Source: Akanthomyces muscarius
Lineage: Eukaryota > Ascomycota > Sordariomycetes > Hypocreales > Cordycipitaceae
NCBI RefSeq assembly: GCF_028009165.1
Contig: NC_079242.1
Span: 4,774,001 to 4,838,000 of the forward strand
Length of the DNA stretch: 64,000 nt
Direction of reading: 5' to 3'
Positions 13,038 through 23,376 of this stretch are shown here, piece by piece (the stretch's first letter is position 1; the number at the start of each line of letters is the position of its first letter). The translations under genes were made by a program, and so were the position numbers. Under the pieces are notes generated by a model. That model was given only the letters and a program-made list of their open reading frames with translations. It was not told the origin of the DNA and made no database searches.

Positions 13038-13290
13038 GCTGAGAAGTCGAGGTCTGATTTAAGCATAACGAGCGCCTCAGGGCGTTAAACGCCTCAACTG
13101 ATGATCCAGGAGATCAGTTCGACGCTTGGTGAGCTGAGAAGTCGAGGTCTGATTTGAGCATAACGAGCGCCTCGAGGCGTTAAACGCCTCAACTGATGGC
13201 CTTGGCAGCTGAGAAGTCAAGGCCTGATTTTACTCACAACGAGCGCCTCGAGGCGTTAAACGCCTCAGCTGATGGCCTAGGAGATCAGCT
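13038..13290. repeat. Three palindrome-containing repeats
   Basis: Three related units begin at 13038, 13133 and 13208 with GCTGAGAAGTC(G/A)AGG and continue through a CTGATTT block to the palindrome GAGGCGTTAAACGCCTC and then CA(A/G)CTGATG. The palindrome is perfect in units 2 (13174-13190) and 3 (13250-13266), with 8-bp arms around one base, and has one changed base in unit 1. Units 1 and 3 share an extra tail on GGAGATCAG(T/C)TCGACGC that unit 2 lacks. The array ends about 270 bp upstream of the small gene at 13561, so it may be a promoter-proximal protein-binding array or a repeat remnant. Confidence 0.8.
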
Positions 13291-13461
13291 CGACGCGCCA
13301 CAGAGAGGCTGGAACGATCTGATATTGAAACTCGAGTTGTCTTCTCTCTCAGCCAAGTGGTGGACGCAATGCCAAGCGTTGTCTTGGGCGCGGCACTTTT
13401 CTGTAGCAAGGAAGGGACTGGTGCGCACCATCTGCAATAAGTCTTGATCCCAGAAAGCACA

Positions 13462-13468
13462 TATATAA
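13462..13468 (+). promoter_or_regulatory. TATA box of the 141-aa gene
   Basis: TATATAA lies 93 bp before the chosen ATG at 13561, followed by a C/A/T-rich, G-poor leader typical of fungal 5' untranslated regions. This arrangement favours the ATG at 13561 over in-frame ATGs at 13468 and upstream, which overlap or precede the TATA box. Confidence 0.6.
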
Positions 13469-13560
13469 TGCCCAGACAGTTCCCTGTCTACATCAATTCT
13501 CTCGACCAACTTATTCACAATCACAACTTTCCTGCACGAGACTACCAAATCTATATAATC

Positions 13561-13986
13561 ATGACCATTGTTCGAGTTGAGCAGCCCCGCTCGTGGTCCC
13601 ACCACTTTCAGCGCGTCACGATCAACATGGACGTGGTGTCACAAGAGTGCATCAACATGATCAACGCCAAAGAAGTCCAGGAGCTCCTCAAGCGAGACGG
13701 GGTCCGCCACGCCTCCTTTGGCCAGGCCGTAGCCGACAACAACAACGGCAACAAGCTGGCCAACGGCTACATCTCCAAGCTCGAGATTACCGGGTTCAGC
13801 CAGAAGACGAAGAGGGTCACCCGCTTTGATAGGAGTCGGCGCTGGGAATGTGACGTTTCCATTGCGTACAATGCTGTTCAGGAGTTTGTCACCATGGACG
13901 ATGCGGAGAAGGATGGGGATTTCAGCCGGCCGCCGATCCAAGCCGTTAACGACCTGCGTCAGCAGTTTACGAAGCATGGCGTGTAG
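13561..13986 (+). CDS. Small protein of unknown function (141 aa)
   Basis: Single exon, 141 aa, starting MTIVRVEQPRSWSHHFQR. I do not recognise a family. It is soluble-looking, without a signal peptide or membrane segment. It has an even charged/polar mix, a block VQELLKRDGVRHASFGQAVADN that could be helical, and a segment SKLEITGFSQKTKRVTRFDR with alternating hydrophobic residues suggestive of beta strands. Codon use is GC-rich at third positions like the neighbouring genes, which supports real coding. The upstream TATA box and leader look functional. It is isolated: more than 6 kb from the gene to its left and about 4 kb from the next on the right, framed by repeats. A lineage-restricted gene is plausible but unproven. 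Confidence 0.75.
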   Translation: MTIVRVEQPRSWSHHFQRVTINMDVVSQECINMINAKEVQELLKRDGVRHASFGQAVADNNNGNKLANGYISKLEITGFSQKTKRVTRFDRSRRWECDVSIAYNAVQEFVTMDDAEKDGDFSRPPIQAVNDLRQQFTKHGV

Positions 13987-14221
13987 GGTTTGGGGCAATA
14001 TCAGTGTTTTCCGCAAGATGATCATTAGCAGAGAGAGCGAATCCTCTAGCTAGTTCCTCACGGATACACATGCTGGGGAAATGGAATATGCTTCAACCGG
14101 CTCATTGGATCCTGTAGTCCAAGGATATAGCATAATCAACAACACCAAGTTCCCTGGTTCATTTATTTCTCCTCGCCTGTGACCTGCGGGGCGCCTCTCT
14201 GGTCTCTCTGCGTAGCTCTGG

Positions 14222-14310
14222 TCAAGGCTGCGTTGACTTTTGCACTGCATCCGTATAGAGTCGGATATTTAAACAATTCAGCAGTAGCAGCACACCAAAG
14301 ACACAAGCTC
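14222..14310 (+). repeat. Diverged hairpin-bearing repeat, copy 2
   Basis: Direct-orientation relative of 12697-12791. It keeps CAAGGCTGCGTTGACTTTT, the ATCCGTATAGAGTCGGATAT stem-loop and the TTCAGCAGTAGCAGCACACC block. With copy 1 it brackets about 1.4 kb containing the palindromic repeats and the 141-aa gene. Confidence 0.55.
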
Positions 14311-17300
14311 CACGCTAGTCTGAAACGGAACTCACCGCGTCGGCGCCCGTGCCGAACGAGTCTTCTTTTCCCCAATCCTTCCCGCAACGGCAGTACAGAA
14401 AAAGCTAGCTCCGTCGTCTATTAGGAAGTTCCTGGTCGGAAGCAGGCAAAGCAGAAGCAAATAGTGTGCCCTGCGCGAGCCAGCCTGGCCGCTAACTAGT
14501 TCACAGTAGCACTCGGTCCTTTCCAGTCGAGGCCTGGCTTCTGCCCCCCCCAATGGGGTGTGGGAAGAAGAGCTCAAAAAAAAAAATTCAATGCCAACTC
14601 CGGGGCAGATTTTGCAGGCAATCTCCGATGCAGCCGTGTTTGCCTTTTTTACTGCATCAGACTTGAAGTAACTCCGCCCCTTGTCAGCAGTGTGGGCTGG
14701 AGGGATGTAACACGCTTCTTGATCCTTCTCATTGGGGAGGGGGAGGACAACACAAATCGGAGTCATACTCTGTGCCTGCAAGAGTGCGAAGTGCGCAAAG
14801 TGCGGCGCCGCCCCAAGGGTTCATTTTCAGCGCGGCGCAGGCGGTAAACCAGCCAGCCACTCTTGTCTGTCCCGTTGAGACAGGTGCTGCGATGCTGGGC
14901 CCCCCCTGCAAGGTCAAACGGTCGAGCCCATCTCGATGCGGCAACTGACCATGCTCTGGCTGCATCGTTTTGCCAGCAACGCTTTTTTTTTTAATTTACT
15001 GTCGGGGTGGTGACCTGCAATGCAAGGGAGGGGTGTGCTGATGCGCATTGCGAGTGCGGCGATGTGCATATGTAGTTGCATGGGACACGACACCGAGTCT
15101 ATAGATGGACTTGTATTATTAAGAAGATGCCTGGCCTGTCATTAATTTTTCAAAGGGAACAGGTCTTGGCGCGATGCCCGTGGTATGTCGTATGTCGCCG
15201 ATGCAAAGTACGCCGCGACAAGGGCAGCGCTGCGGCCTTCTCGATGCACCGATGCAGGCTCCGTGTCTTTTGTTTCTTTCGTTTGGCAAGCAGAGCAGCG
15301 ATGAGCCAGTCGTGCACGTGCTCTCTGTCTCGGCAGCAGACGCGCAGCTGGTGTCTTGTCTTGACGAGGGACAAAAAGGCAAGACACGACGGTAACGTTC
15401 CGTAGGCAACATGTCCATCTGCCTGGTGGTTCCAGCGCCGCGACTTTGATTCACTCCAGTACGGACTAGCAAAAGCAAGCGAGCAAGTTTAAAAGAAGAA
15501 GGGACGGCACAGCAAGACAGGCGCAAGTCTAGGACTGCCCAGAACGGCAAGCCGGGCTGATCATTGTCCGCTTCTTGTCAAGGCTGAGCAAGCTGTTCGT
15601 CCTAACCGTGGGTGAAAGCTGTTAGCTGGCACTTGGCGCAAACCTTATTGCAGCTCTCCGCTCCTCCGCGGAAGCTTCGTCTCCAGTTGCGCACAATGAA
15701 GGAGAAGATGTTCGGAAGTCGCTTTGTGACAAATGATCCGCGGAAGGCGAGGAGCTGAACTGCGTGCGCAGCGCTCCGGCAATAGGCAATGATGGGCGGG
15801 TGCATCATGATCGTGCTCGTCTTACACGGCAGCCTTGTCGTGGCGGCTTATCAGTATTGCCAAGCTGGAGATGAAACGGAGCAGGATTGTTATGATGAAG
15901 CGTGGCATCGGCGATGGGAAAGCAGGAAAATACAGCAACTACTAATCACACAATTTCGATGCCTTGTTCGATGCAACGGTTTTAATTAATTTACTTTGGC
16001 CGCTGGCATGGGAATAGCGAATAAGCCGGCGAAAGCTGCGGCCATGGCACGCTACGGGGTACGTCTGCCCCGGGGGCGAGTCCTTTTCGATGGGCAGCGT
16101 CTTGTGGTGTGCGCATCGCCAGAGAGATGGTGCGTACTGGGCATCGATGCCCAGCGAATGTCTAGCGGAACGGGCTCTGGCGCTAGCAGAGAATGCTGCT
16201 CGCGCATGTCCATATAAAGTAATAATGAAACACCCTCGGATCAGTTGATGCCAACAGAACTGCGATTCTCTCGTATTTTCCTGATGGGCGAGCCGAGGGC
16301 AAGGCGACGATGGGCGACGCTGGGCGATGCGTGTGCGGTGCGCTGCGGTGCGTGGCAGGCGGTAGCGCCCAAACAAAAGGAGGCTACGGATATAATTTCG
16401 AGAAAGGATGCCTGCCATGCGCTTTTGTGACGGCTAGATGTTTTTGAGGCAAGCTCATGACTCTCACATATGCCCTGTTTTGGGTGGTGAAAAAGCGCCG
16501 CTGGTTAGATTGAGGCAGGACGTGTGCCCTATGCAGCCCGCTGTGAGGGAGCCCTGGCCGCCATGATTACAGTGAGCTGCTGCTGGTTCAGGCGCAAGAG
16601 GTCCACCTGCTGGCCACGCAACGCCCACTGGAGCTCCCTTCCCACAGTAAGAAAGTAGGAAAAGCAGAAGCAAAGAGGAAATAATGAGCGAGGTCCACCG
16701 GATGCATACCGTATAGATGCATAAAAAAACTGCCTTTGGGCGCCACCACCACGCTGGAGAGCGCCGGTCCACTGAAGAGGAAGCTGTACGGGCAGTGCGG
16801 TACTGCCGTGAACCTTGTTTGTTGCTTGTTTCTGGTACAGTGGCCCCCCGGAACGCGCTGGAATTATAGCGGGCTTTTAGGTACCAATTTACGGACCCAA
16901 GTGCTTGGGTTTGTCCCACACCTTGCTTGCACTGCACCAGGCCTTGGCACCCAAAAGAGTACGCGGCCTGAGCCGATGGTTCCATGGTGGAGACAGCAAA
17001 GGCCGTCCATGACATGGTCGATCACCGGTGACTGCGAGAGAGAGAGAGGGGTGTGTTGTCACGGCCCGGTGTACGGATACTCTGTAGGAACGAAATGACT
17101 GCGAGTATTGGATATATCGAGGACATAGAAAGAGAAAAAGGTCTCGGAAATACAACGTCTGTGCATGCTTTGTCCATGCAATCTCACAGACGCCGTGGTC
17201 GAGAACCAAAAAGAAGAAGAAGAAGAAAAAGGTACGCCCCAGCGCACAAGCACATGCTTGGCCTGCAAAGCACAGCCAGCCAGGGCACTCACTGCGACTG

Positions 17301-18142
17301 CACACCCCTTGGGCACGCCCCCACCCACTGTACCAGTAGCTACTCTGGAGGCATGGCATGCACCAAGCACCTCGTCTGCCCCCCAAATGGGCCCAGCCTT
17401 TTTGCCCTGGTACTTGCAGTACCTAATAAGCCCGCCTGCCTAAGCAGAAAAAGAAGAGCTACCCCCCTCACCCCCTCATCCCGGCTCCATCCCAACAGCC
17501 ACACCCCCCCCTCGCATCTCATTACTTGCATCCTCCTCCTCCTTACACTTTTCTATTTCTTGCTGCTCCCTCCCACCTTTGAAATCCTTGCCCGGTTTTG
17601 CCAGATCCTATCATACCCCTTGCAAACAAAGTATACCCTTGCTCATCTCTGTTCCAGCCCAAAGTGGTTCGACTTGCTGCCCTGTTGCTCAAGACGCCTT
17701 ATTATTATTTTTCTGCAGCATATATCTCTTACACGCCCTTGTCTCTGCCACAGACTCCGCCCACCTTTTTAACGACGACCATCGCCAACACTTTTTTTGC
17801 CCGGTCTTTGTTCTCTTCTCGCCTAGAAACACAAACAGGGCGCTCGAGTCAGCTTCAACGAGTTGGTTGATCCGAGCATTCTTAGCCAGGTCCTTTTATA
17901 TACCTGGGTCTGTCCGACGTTGCACACACGCACCAACACACACACGCCCAGCAAAGACCGCACATCTTGGCTTTGAAACCACGTTTTGACGCCGGAGCCT
18001 TGGGACGAAAAAAATCACCCGTGCTTCCCTCAGCCACACTACAGACGCAGGACATTGCCCTCGCAAGTTTCGGCCTTGTTAAACCTCGACACACCCATAC
18101 CACACCACCAGCACGCAGCCCGACGACTACAAAATCGTCCAC
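14311..18142. other. Gene-poor region with long pyrimidine-rich leader
   Basis: About 3.8 kb with no supportable gene. The last 700 bp or so (from about 17440) is strongly C/T/A-rich with CACACA tracts on the plus strand, the usual look of a long fungal promoter and 5' leader, and leads into the 103-aa gene. The remaining open frames are short and interrupted. Confidence 0.5.
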
Positions 18143-18454
18143 ATGCCCGAGTTCGCCAACCACGCCTCTCTTCCTCGCCTCTCCACCATCATGCCCGCCG
18201 GAGATAGCTCAGCGTCGTCCTCGTCCTCTTCCATCTCATCCGACTCCGACTCTGCTTCCGCCACCTCGTCGACCAGCTACGCCATGGAATCTGCCCACCC
18301 GCCCAGCGCCTCGGTCCAGGTCCTGCGCTGCATGCGCTGCGCCCGCGCCGTCGAGACCACCACAACCGACGACATTGCCACGGCCGGCATGGTCCGCATC
18401 TCCCACAACCTCTACTACTGCGAGCGCTGCGCCAAGACGGTCGGCTACAAATAA
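18143..18454 (+). CDS. Small conserved-type fungal protein with two CxxC motifs
   Basis: Single exon, 103 aa. The first half is a serine/aspartate/threonine-rich tract (about residues 20-50). The second half carries RCMRCARAVE and YYCERCAKTVGYK, giving C63/C66 and C93/C96, a spacing that fits a single treble-clef or zinc-ribbon zinc site. I recall similar short proteins across Sordariomycetes, but no function. The alternative ATG at 18191 has a better context (A at -3) and would remove 16 residues without touching the zinc motif. The long pyrimidine-rich leader suggests a well-expressed or regulated gene. Role unknown; a zinc-binding adaptor is inference. Confidence 0.8.
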   Translation: MPEFANHASLPRLSTIMPAGDSSASSSSSSISSDSDSASATSSTSYAMESAHPPSASVQVLRCMRCARAVETTTTDDIATAGMVRISHNLYYCERCAKTVGYK

Positions 18455-21293
18455 GCGTCTCGCCTCGCCTCTCCCGACCGCCCTCGGCGGTTGGGTCACC
18501 GTATACGACCTCGTGTGAGCAAGTCTCACACGCTGTGATGCATCTTTCCAAGCATTCTACTACACGACAAGTCTGCTGCGTGTAGCATCAGTCTTCAAGA
18601 CGACCAAAGTCGCATCGACGTGTACATGGTTGAACCAGTACACCAGTCTGCACCCATGCAACGCCCTGGCCTACACATCGGACGTCCGGCTCGGCTCTTT
18701 CAGCTCATGTCGCCATCTGTGGATGTATTCATCTTCCCATGTTCTGATATCTACCTGTGTGGCTTATTCGCCACCGCGTTGATTGATCGACATGCGGCCT
18801 GCCCCTGTCGCAACGGGCATGCATCCCCCGGCCCTGGTGGCCCAGTCAGACGCCGAAACAAACGGAAACCAACATTTGATGAAACCTTTTCCACCCCAGA
18901 CATGATCGACCATGACAACAACCGACGACTCTTATTTTTCCTTGGATGGCGATTATTTGCGCGATGCAGACGCTACGGCCGATGGCAGCGACGCGGTGCC
19001 ATGCAGCATGACGTGGTCCACGACACCCTTGCTGCAGGCATAGGCCAATAGGACGCCGGGATATCAGCCAGCATCCCCCTGCCATCCAGCATGCGATGGA
19101 TGCGTTCATCACTTGCATACACGAGAAATGAAACGTTGATTCGGCCGGTGCATTTTATTCTCCTTTTGAAATCTTCCTTTCTGAACGCTGTGCGTTGAGT
19201 TTTTTTTTTTTGTATATGACTTGGCCGTTGAATATGTCACGCACATTTTCTGCCATCTTTGCTGTGTCTTTCCGTTCTTCTCTTCTTGTTCTTCTTCTTC
19301 TTCTTCTTACTTCATTTGGTACATAGCATTTTCTTTTAGCGATAGACTTGAGATACCACTTGGCGCAAAGCCAAAATGCCATTCGCTTCTATTTTATCAT
19401 TGTTATACAGACTCCTCCGTTGCCGTGCAGATGTGATTACGTACAGTCAGCCAGCCATGCCAGTGAGCGAGCTCCGAAAAGTGGCTTGCTGCGGTTTGAC
19501 TTTGACAGCTGGTTACACCCGATATCAGGCAGTGCAATCAATCAACTTGGGCTGCATGGAGCAAATTGCGTCCTGTTGCGAACCAGTGCGCGCGCGCCTT
19601 GGCACGGGTCTGGGTACACACGATGAGGCCAGTCCAGGGGTCTCGTTTGTTTCTACCACCGCCGAACGGTCATACGGTATAGGCTACACTCTATTTCCTT
19701 TCCGCTCTACTGAGGTCCTTAACCCTACTTGATGACCTGAGCAGGATCACTTGCATGTACACACACCTTTCAAGGGATCGACTTGGGCCGCAACGGGCCC
19801 TCGTCTGTTCGCCGTCCTCCCCGATCGACAATGAATGGTTGTATCGCGGGAGATCCCCTGATTCGTGCACATTGCCTGATTTTCCACACCTTTCATGAGC
19901 GCGGCGAGTGCTACCTAGACGGGCGCCGCCGTTTTTCTTGCGCTTCTCCGGAGCGCATTGTCAAATGCGAGAAAAAAACTGTTTTATCTAAGAGAAAAGA
20001 AAAGAGAGTGCTGAGAGTGTTTCATCGGCTTTCCCGCTAACGCCAACGGTGGTCTGATCATGCCACTTTTTTTTTTTTTTTTTGGCTCGCTGCCTCACTG
20101 AATAGTTTAGTTTAGTTTGCGTTTTGGGCATGATGGAACATGCCGAAGCCAAGCAAATGACCAAGAAGCTTGGTGGAATGTCACTTGAAAGCCATGGCAA
20201 ATGCCGACAGCCGGGTGGGTAGATACGAGCTCTCGTGTACTTTGGCAAGTGACTTTCAGACAGGATGCAATGCTTTACAGACTTTGCAAAGACTACGATG
20301 GAGGAGGAGTGTGTACAGCAGCGATAAGAAGAGGAAAGGGAACTGAATCGTAGGGCAATGCGGCATAACTCTCGTTTGATGTAACCCTGAAACAACCTCT
20401 CAGCTTTTGAGAGCAGAAGCAGCTTGCAGAAAAAAAGCCAAGAAAAAGCGCATTGCAATTTGTTGTTGACTTGCCCACTTGGGGCGCAGGCCAACGTGGG
20501 AAATCATACGTCGTCGAAATAAGATGCAGGGACCCTCAAGTTTCTAGAATCTCTTGGGTCGGGGCCAAGGTGTTTTTTTCTTAACCCATCTCGAGCAGGC
20601 ATCAAGAATCATGCAGCAACTCGGGACAATAACAGACACTCAGGGTCCAGGCATCGGCAACGCGCCGACTCACTTCTTTTCCTTAGGGCTGTGCTGGGCG
20701 AATATATTGCCGACGAGGCTGTGCTGGCTGGCCGCAGCCCGCGCCCCGCCCCGGCTGTCGGGGCTTCGCGTCCTCTACAGGGGCGCACACTATTCATTTC
20801 CTAGGTAATGCAGAGAAAAGCCACGAGAGCCTCATTCTACCCCCCGTGAAAGGTGTCTCTAGCAAAAGAGACGGGAAAGAGTGTAGCCAAGTATGGAAGC
20901 CAATGCGAGAGAAAGAGAGAGAGGGGAAAAGGTCCAAATGGGCCGATTGTACGGATATTGAAGCAGTGTGTGTTTCTATTTTCGTCCTGCTGACCATCAC
21001 TTCTCTCTCGCTCTGTCTGTCTCTCTCTTTCCTTTCAGCCCTGGAGGCGGCGGGCGGGCGGGCGCCGCGGCGGCGCAAAACAGCCACCACTCGCATTCAA
21101 ACCCCCAATGGGCAGTGGGGGCGCCAACAACCCGAAAAAAGAAGCAAGAAGCAAGAAGGAGAAAAAAACGGAACCTTGCCGTTCTCGGGCCCTGCAAAAA
21201 CTCGTTCCCTCATTTGGAGTAGTTTGTGCAAAAATGTTCATAGCCAAACGCCCTCTTCATTCTGTAACAAATGCGTTCTTTCGTGTCGGTGCC
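18455..21293. other. Non-coding region left of the transposon
   Basis: About 2.8 kb with no supportable gene. It contains poly-T runs (around 19200 and 20067-20083), a CTT-rich stretch near 19285-19310 and GA-rich stretches near 20900. It presumably holds the 3' untranslated region of the 103-aa gene. Confidence 0.5.
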
Positions 21294-21331
21294 GTATCCC
21301 TTTGGCAGTGCGAAGCCTACACCTAAGTCAC
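21294..21331 (+). repeat. Left terminal inverted repeat of the PiggyBac element
   Basis: 38 bp beginning GTATCCCTTTGGCAGTGCG; exact reverse complement of 23339-23376. The CCC start after GTAT resembles the CCC ends of PiggyBac elements. Confidence 0.92.
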
Positions 21332-21384
21332 TTGCAGGGATCGTAGCCAATCAGAACACACGTTAAAAAAGGTACTTAATTTCA

Positions 21385-23248
21385 TTAGGCAGGCACACTA
21401 TGATAGAAGTACCAGCATTTATCCGAGTTACAAAGAGCTACATTACATTCCAGGCACCTGTAGCGACTCTGTGGAACCTTCTGATTGCCGCTTGTTGGTG
21501 CCAGCGCAGGCCGAATTTGACGCTTTTGGCTGCTTTGAGTACGTACTTGACGATAGGTAATGCCTTTACAAGCGAGGCAGGGCGAAGGACTCTTATGACG
21601 GACGCGTTTATGCTGTGCCACAGGCGTAATTTTGTCGCCAGAGCGGTACCTCTTTCGTGATGTTCCGTAGCGACTGTACTGCTCGATTAGTGCGTCAACA
21701 AGCTGCTGGCGCCACGCTCTTTGGCTCTGGAAAGGTGTAAAATTCGTCGCCATCTTCTGTATTAGGAAGCTGTTGATAAGAACAGTCTCGAGAAGGAAGC
21801 TCCACGCAATTGCGTGCCAATTACCATAGCAAACACGGTGGTCTTGACTAGAGGAAGCTCTTAGCTGATCGCCAATATCAACAGCGCCCATCAAGTCATT
21901 ATAAGCGGCTGCAAAAGACGGTACAGTCAGCGTTTTTACAGCCTCGTCACCAAATATTCGCTGTATCGGCCGTGCTCGTGGTTGTTGTGTTGTCGGGCGG
22001 CGCCGTACGCGTTGTTCAAACTCATCGCCAGTAAAGACGGTCGTCAACATTAACACAAGCGCATTATCTTTCCAGGCAAGCTGGTTAACCTAGAACAATT
22101 AAGTTAGCAATTTCCTAGTAAATTAGATGCCTACTTACTTGGTTATCTGGTGTTAGTATAGACTGAATCGTATTATGTGGCCATAGGTTGTGGCCCTTTG
22201 TATCGTCCTTCTTAGCCTTAACAAAGCCCTCATAGAAGCCACAGTTTATTCGCGCAGTGCCTGTGGCACCAATATTCTGCCGGCGGAGAGCAAGGAAGAG
22301 GCTCGGAGAAGAAAAGAGGTTATCTAGAAAGACATGATATGTCGATTCCGGCAGTGTTTTAACTAGGGAGACGACGACAGCTTGTGTCGGGTTGATTCGG
22401 ATCGACTCTGCCGCGAGGCTCCGGCGCTCTCTTGAAGCCGCTGGCTCCTGACCTTCAAGATAATCGAAGGAGTTCTTCGGGCTGTGCCATAACCAGCCTA
22501 GGAAATACCCAGCTTCGGCAACAACCCAGATCTTAAAGCCGGTGGGAGTCGGCTTATTAGGTATTGTAACCTTCTGTTTTGAGCGCCCTGTGAAGCGTAC
22601 AATACACTCATCAACAGCTATGTTTGTGCCCGGCTTATAGAGGCGAAGAGAGGCTTCTTTTAGCTGGTTTGACCACTCGCTGGCGATACAGAACGGGCGA
22701 GGAAGAGCTGGGTCTTCCGCGTCACAAATTCGAAGTTGACGATGGAGGAGGTGGAAGCGATCATACGTGATATACTGGGTAATTGGGTGTATCGGACGGT
22801 TCGTTACGCCAGAATAAGCTTTCCAATAGTCTTCAAGTACACTTTCTGTGTGAATTGACATATAAATCATACATGCCAGCCATAGGAAGACTTCTGGGCG
22901 CGTAGTTGGGTGCCACTTGTTGATACGCGCGTTCTCTTTTGGCGGCCCAGCTGGTCCCCGCCGCGCCCCAGAATTCGTGTATTCGACCCATGAATCTATT
23001 AGCGAATCACTCATAAATTCCTTGAATAGTGACAAAGGCGTCAGGGCTTGATGGGGAACCTGGGGCTCGCGAAAGGGCACGCGAAGTGGCTCAAAAGACG
23101 CGCCGGACTCTAGGACCGGCGGCTGGTCTGGTCGGTAGGTGCTATCAGCTGGTTGCTCTGCTTGAGCCTCATCTAGCCGGATAAAAAGCTCCGTATCGCC
23201 AGAATAAAGTAGGAATTGACTCTCGCTACTAGCCATTATATTTTTCAA
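21385..23248 (-). CDS. PiggyBac-family transposase (DDE_Tnp_1_7)
   Basis: Cut-and-paste transposase acting in the nucleus. Two exons, 23248-22139 and 22089-21385 (49-bp intron, phase 0, GTAAGT...TCTAG), giving 604 aa, near the 594 aa of the classical PiggyBac enzyme. A start 12 nt later (MASSES) is also possible. Catalytic aspartates are placed as expected: D213 in NIAVDECIVRF, D309 in VFLDNLFSS, and D441 with D444 in YNDLMGAVDIGDQLRA. WHAIAWSFLLETVLINSFLIQ follows, as in the family. The C-terminus has a cysteine-rich, zinc-finger-like end (CLACKG, then CLECNVALCNSDKCWYFYH), the domain that binds the transposon ends. All key residues are present, so the enzyme may be active. Expression cannot be judged from sequence. 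Confidence 0.93.
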
Positions 23249-23338
23249 AAATTATTTAATATGATAACTGCTGCAAAAGGCGTTTTGTTATGGCAGCTGA
23301 CTACGTACCTTCCAAGTACCTTGTCTAAAGTGGGTCTC

Positions 23339-23376
23339 GTGACTTAGGTGTAGGCTTCGCACTGCCAAAGGGATAC
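23339..23376 (-). repeat. Right terminal inverted repeat of the PiggyBac element
   Basis: 38 bp ending in CTGCCAAAGGGATAC; perfect inverted match to the left repeat. Confidence 0.92.

Larger units (their letters stand above)
21294..23376 (-). mobile_element. PiggyBac-type DNA transposon, apparently complete
   Basis: A 2083-bp element bounded by identical 38-bp inverted repeats (21294-21331 and 23339-23376) that enclose a single transposase gene, with only 53 bp between stop and left repeat and about 90 bp between right repeat and start. The transposase has the PiggyBac aspartates and a C-terminal Cys-rich domain. No frameshift, stop or C-to-T decay typical of repeat-induced point mutation is visible in the coding part. 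The PiggyBac family usually inserts at TTAA; here the repeats are bordered by GTAT/ATAC inside the inverted match, and no flanking direct duplication is seen. Confidence 0.88.

Noticed and set aside
17053..17772. 239-codon plus-strand open frame
   Set aside because: Falls in the pyrimidine-rich leader zone before the 103-aa gene, with low-complexity Ser/Leu/Pro product and no motif.
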